Assembly: GCA_003136415.1 (NCBI GenBank)
Contig: PLEI01000069.1
Span: forward strand, 30,972-64,094
Length of the DNA stretch: 33,123 bases
Direction of reading: 5' to 3'
From: Acidimicrobiaceae bacterium
Lineage (GTDB): Bacteria; Actinomycetota; Acidimicrobiia; Acidimicrobiales; RAAP-2
Shown: positions 30,867-33,123 of the stretch, piece by piece
Layout: each line of letters starts with the position of its first letter
Numbering within the stretch: position 1 is the first letter of the stretch
Notes under the pieces: generated by a model
Told to the model about the DNA's origin: nothing
Databases searched by the model: none
What the model saw: only the letters and a program-made list of their open reading frames with translations
Translations under genes and position numbers: made by a program

Positions 30867-30978
30867 GCTCGTCTCCTCACCGGTGTCGCTCTCGCGAACC
30901 GCAGGAACATTATTGCCTCGACGCCGACCCGGCACGACGTACCGCACGTGGATCGGCGGCATTCGCGCAACGGGTCGA

Positions 30979-30984
30979 TAGTCT
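30979..30984 (+). promoter_or_regulatory. -10 box of a probable leaderless promoter for the DUF1295 gene
   Basis: TAGTCT ends seven bases before GTG 30992, with no ribosome-binding site between them. Confidence 0.45.
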
Positions 30985-30991
30985 GACATCT

Positions 30992-31849
30992 GTGAGTGCA
31001 CTGTCGTCAGTGTTGTGGGTAGCCGCGGGGGCCTGCGCCTTCGCGTGGACTGCGTCACTCGTGACCGGCGACACCTCGTGGGTGGACCGGATGTGGTCGC
31101 TCCTGCCCGAAACCTACGTCTGGATTTTCGCCGGCTACGCCCATTTCGCCAACGCCCGCCTCGACACGATGGCGGTCCTCGCCACACTCTGGGGAGGGCG
31201 ACTCACCTACAACTTCGCGCGCAAGGGCGGGTATTCGGGGGTGGAGGATTACCGCTGGCAAGTCCTTCGCGAGGCGATGGCGCGCTGGCGGTTCCAGCTC
31301 TTCAATCTGTTCTTCGTCGTGTTGTATCAAAACGCTCTTTTGGTGCTGATCGCCCTGCCCGCGATGAGCGCGTACCAGCACCGCACGACACATTTCGGAC
31401 CTCTCGACGTTCTCGCCGTCATTGTCTTCGTCGCGCTCCTCGCGGGCGAGACCGTGGCTGACCAGCAGCAATGGGTCTTTCAGCAAGAAAAGAAGCGTGT
31501 CGCCACCGCCGGTCAACGACCCTCGCGGGGTTTCTTGCGCGAGGGCCTCTTTCGCTATTCGCGCCACCCCAACTACTTCTTTGAGATTGCCCAGTGGTGG
31601 GTCGTTTTCCTCGTGGGAGCGCTCGCGGCGAGATCTCTGGCCCAAGGTTCGGTGCTCGGCGCGGTCCTCTTGACGTTGCTCTTCGTGGGATCGACCCGAT
31701 TCACCGAGAAGATCTCATCGGCGAAGTATCCCGGCTACGCCCTCTATCAACGCGAGGTGTCGCCGGTCATTCCCTGGTGGCCTCGGCGAAGTGTCGCAGC
31801 GCCCGCGCCGGACGAGATCCCGCCCGAGCCCGAGTGGAGCCAGTCCTAA
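30992..31849 (+). CDS. DUF1295 / steroid 5-alpha-reductase-like membrane protein
   Basis: The 285-residue product has several hydrophobic segments and the typical DUF1295 motifs: SWVDRMWSLLPETYVWIFAG, LATLWGGRLTYNFARKGGYS, EDYRWQVLRE, VADQQQWVFQQEKK, GLFRYSRHPNYFFEIAQWWV and the C-terminal KYPGYALYQREVSPVIPWWP. The RHPNYF region resembles the NADPH-binding C-terminal part of 5-alpha reductases and isoprenylcysteine methyltransferases. The substrate is unknown, perhaps a lipid. The reading frame is open upstream, but the GTG at 30992 with its leaderless-type -10 box and the start of hydrophobic sequence fit best. Confidence 0.85.
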   Translation: MSALSSVLWVAAGACAFAWTASLVTGDTSWVDRMWSLLPETYVWIFAGYAHFANARLDTMAVLATLWGGRLTYNFARKGGYSGVEDYRWQVLREAMARWRFQLFNLFFVVLYQNALLVLIALPAMSAYQHRTTHFGPLDVLAVIVFVALLAGETVADQQQWVFQQEKKRVATAGQRPSRGFLREGLFRYSRHPNYFFEIAQWWVVFLVGALAARSLAQGSVLGAVLLTLLFVGSTRFTEKISSAKYPGYALYQREVSPVIPWWPRRSVAAPAPDEIPPEPEWSQS

Positions 31850-31883
31850 GCGAAACCGTCCCAGGGTCCCTCGACGGTTGTCG

Positions 31884-31889
31884 TAGTGT
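31884..31889 (+). promoter_or_regulatory. -10 box of a probable leaderless promoter
   Basis: TAGTGT ends six bases before ATG 31896 (three before the in-frame ATG at 31893), which favours the second ATG as the start. Confidence 0.42.
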
Positions 31890-31895
31890 CACATG

Positions 31896-32216
31896 ATGCG
31901 TCTGAATCTCACCCTCATTATTCTCTTCGCGGCGGTCGTCGTACTGTGCATATGGCTTCCCACCAGGGTGCTACGGCGTCGCCACGTGAAGGCGGCGGCA
32001 TTGAGTGACGTGGTGGTTCGATGCGCCCAGGGGCACTTCTTCACCACCATCTGGATTGCCGGCGCGTCCTTCAAATCGGTGCGTCTGGGCTGGAGGCGCT
32101 ACCAGTACTGTCCCGTGGGAAAACACTGGAGTGTGGTCACGCCGATGCCGATTGACCAGCTGAGCGACGCCGAACGTATTGAAGCCGCGCGCGTGCACGA
32201 CATCCGCATTCCCTAA
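31896..32216 (+). CDS. Small membrane-anchored protein with Cys/His pairs, unknown function
   Basis: I do not recognise this 106-residue protein. It has one N-terminal membrane segment (LTLIILFAAVVVLCIWLPT), a basic stretch RVLRRRHVKAA, and a small soluble part with VVVRCAQGHFFTTIWI and RRYQYCPVGKHWSVVTP. The two C-x3-H type pairs (CAQGH, CPVGKH) could form a zinc-ribbon-like site facing the cytoplasm, given the positive-inside rule. The C-terminus AERIEAARVHDIRIP is charged. It is a plausible lineage-specific gene: it has normal codon use, an apparent leaderless promoter, and does not overlap its neighbours. Confidence 0.65.
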   Translation: MRLNLTLIILFAAVVVLCIWLPTRVLRRRHVKAAALSDVVVRCAQGHFFTTIWIAGASFKSVRLGWRRYQYCPVGKHWSVVTPMPIDQLSDAERIEAARVHDIRIP

Positions 32217-32239
32217 AGTCTCAGCGCTACGTCAGAAAC

Positions 32240-33123
32240 TCAGTGGGCCACCGCCGGCGCCTCGTCGTGTTGGGCGAGGTGGTGACGGTCAATATTGACG
32301 AGCAAGAAGAAGGTCGCCGCCGCGATGACGAACACCACCGCCCCGAAGCGGAAGGCCTCGTCGTAGCCGTGGACACTCGCCGCCGCCTTGAGAGTGGCAC
32401 TCGCCGTCTGACCCTTAGCCATCGCGGCCGCCGTGAACGAAGTCGCGGAACTCACGACAATGGTGCTCTGGATGGCCGTGCCGAAGGAGCCGCCGAGTTG
32501 CTGGGAGGTGGACAGCACCGCCGACGCCGCCCCGGTATCACGTGCCTGGACATTGAACAGGGCGGTCGAGGCCAGCGAGACGAAGGCCAGACCGAGCCCC
32601 AGACTGGTGACAATCATCGACGGCATGACGTGGATGTAATACGAACTGGTGGGTGCCACCAGCGAGAGTAACCACATCCCCACCGCGGCCATCAAACATC
32701 CCACCGTGGCCAGGAAACGAGGTCCGATCTTGGGGAGCAACTGACTGGTGATACCCGCGGCGACAATGACGCCGAGAGAGAAGGGCATGAACAACAGGCC
32801 CGACTTCACCGCCGAGAAGCCGTGGATGTCTTGGAAGTAGAACGTGATCCACAAGAACATACCGAAGAGGGCCAAAGCGACCAGCAACTGCGTGAGATAG
32901 GCACCCGCGCGCACGCGGTCGGCGAGAAGTCGTAGCGGTAGCAGCGGCTGCTTGACCAGTGCTTCGATCACGAAGAAGACGGCCAGTAGTCCCGCACCCG
33001 CCACAATGAAGGGCCACGCGCTGAACGAGGCCCAACCGTGCGTCGAGGCTTGGCTCACGCCGTACACCACCGCCACCATGCCCCCGGTCGCCGTCAGGGC
33101 CCCGGGCACGTCGTAGTGGGGAT
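32240..33123 (-). CDS. DHA2-type major facilitator superfamily exporter (N-terminal part beyond window)
   Basis: The visible 294 codons encode the C-terminal half of a 14-helix drug-exporter-type MFS protein. Features: DVPGALTATGGMVAVVYGVS at the right edge, HGWASFSAWPFIVAGAGLLA, LVKQPLLPLRLLADRVRAGA, FYFQDIHGFSAVKSGLLFMP, GLGLAFVSLASTALFNVQAR followed by DTGAASAVLSTSQQLGGSFG, and a final membrane segment ahead of RHHLAQHDEAPAVAH. The motif with the Gln-Gln-Leu-Gly-Gly-Ser pattern is typical of EmrB/QacA-like DHA2 proteins. The substrate cannot be told. The reading frame is open to the window edge, and the start lies to the right. Confidence 0.88.
   Translation of the reverse strand, partial: PHYDVPGALTATGGMVAVVYGVSQASTHGWASFSAWPFIVAGAGLLAVFFVIEALVKQPLLPLRLLADRVRAGAYLTQLLVALALFGMFLWITFYFQDIHGFSAVKSGLLFMPFSLGVIVAAGITSQLLPKIGPRFLATVGCLMAAVGMWLLSLVAPTSSYYIHVMPSMIVTSLGLGLAFVSLASTALFNVQARDTGAASAVLSTSQQLGGSFGTAIQSTIVVSSATSFTAAAMAKGQTASATLKAAASVHGYDEAFRFGAVVFVIAAATFFLLVNIDRHHLAQHDEAPAVAH

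Overview
The window looks like chromosomal DNA of a high-GC Gram-positive bacterium (Actinomycetota; an Acidimicrobiia-like lineage is my guess, from gene content and protein style only). Start codons are often GTG, genes are packed with ATGA/GTGA overlaps, and several genes have a TAnnnT box 6-7 nt before the start codon, as expected for leaderless actinobacterial transcripts. No rRNA, tRNA, CRISPR array, insertion sequence or phage gene was seen.

Region 1 (1-545, left edge): a partial PadR-type repressor with its promoter and a perfect 16-bp palindromic operator.

Region 2 (838-13591): a molybdenum cofactor (Moco) island. It holds two moaC paralogues, mog/moaB, moaD, moeA, moaE, a molybdate transporter (modA and a fused modB-modC), a MerR-HTH/TOBE molybdate-binding protein, moaA, mobA, a DUF6457 protein, fdhD, and one probable client, an FdhF/YdeP-type molybdopterin oxidoreductase. 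One pyridoxamine-oxidase-like flavoprotein gene sits among them. The most striking observation is that the two MoaC paralogues have lost complementary halves of the known MoaC catalytic residues, which suggests an obligate two-protein MoaC with a shared active site.

Region 3 (13558-29669): a cell-wall amino-sugar salvage locus. A dpp-type ABC transporter operon (dppA-dppB-dppC-anmK-dppD-dppF, minus strand) carries anhydro-MurNAc kinase in its middle and ends in a decayed PQ-loop/SWEET gene. Divergent from it (plus strand) are a GntR-UTRA regulator fused to a GNAT acetyltransferase, a serine beta-lactamase-fold protein, a MurQ-NagA fusion, and a large FAD/Fe-S 2-hydroxyacid dehydrogenase; a NagB-II-like SIS deaminase converges on the last. 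Together these could import anhydro-MurNAc compounds and convert them to fructose-6-phosphate, with the released D-lactate oxidised to pyruvate. Two near-identical 13-bp motifs overlie the -35 boxes of both divergent promoters and are the likely operators of the GntR fusion.

Region 4 (29929-33123): ordinary housekeeping-type genes: a DinB-like protein, a VOC/glyoxalase protein, a DUF1295 membrane protein, a small membrane protein with Cys/His pairs, and the C-terminal part of a DHA2-type MFS exporter that runs off the right edge. Intergenic stretches are all under about 300 bp.
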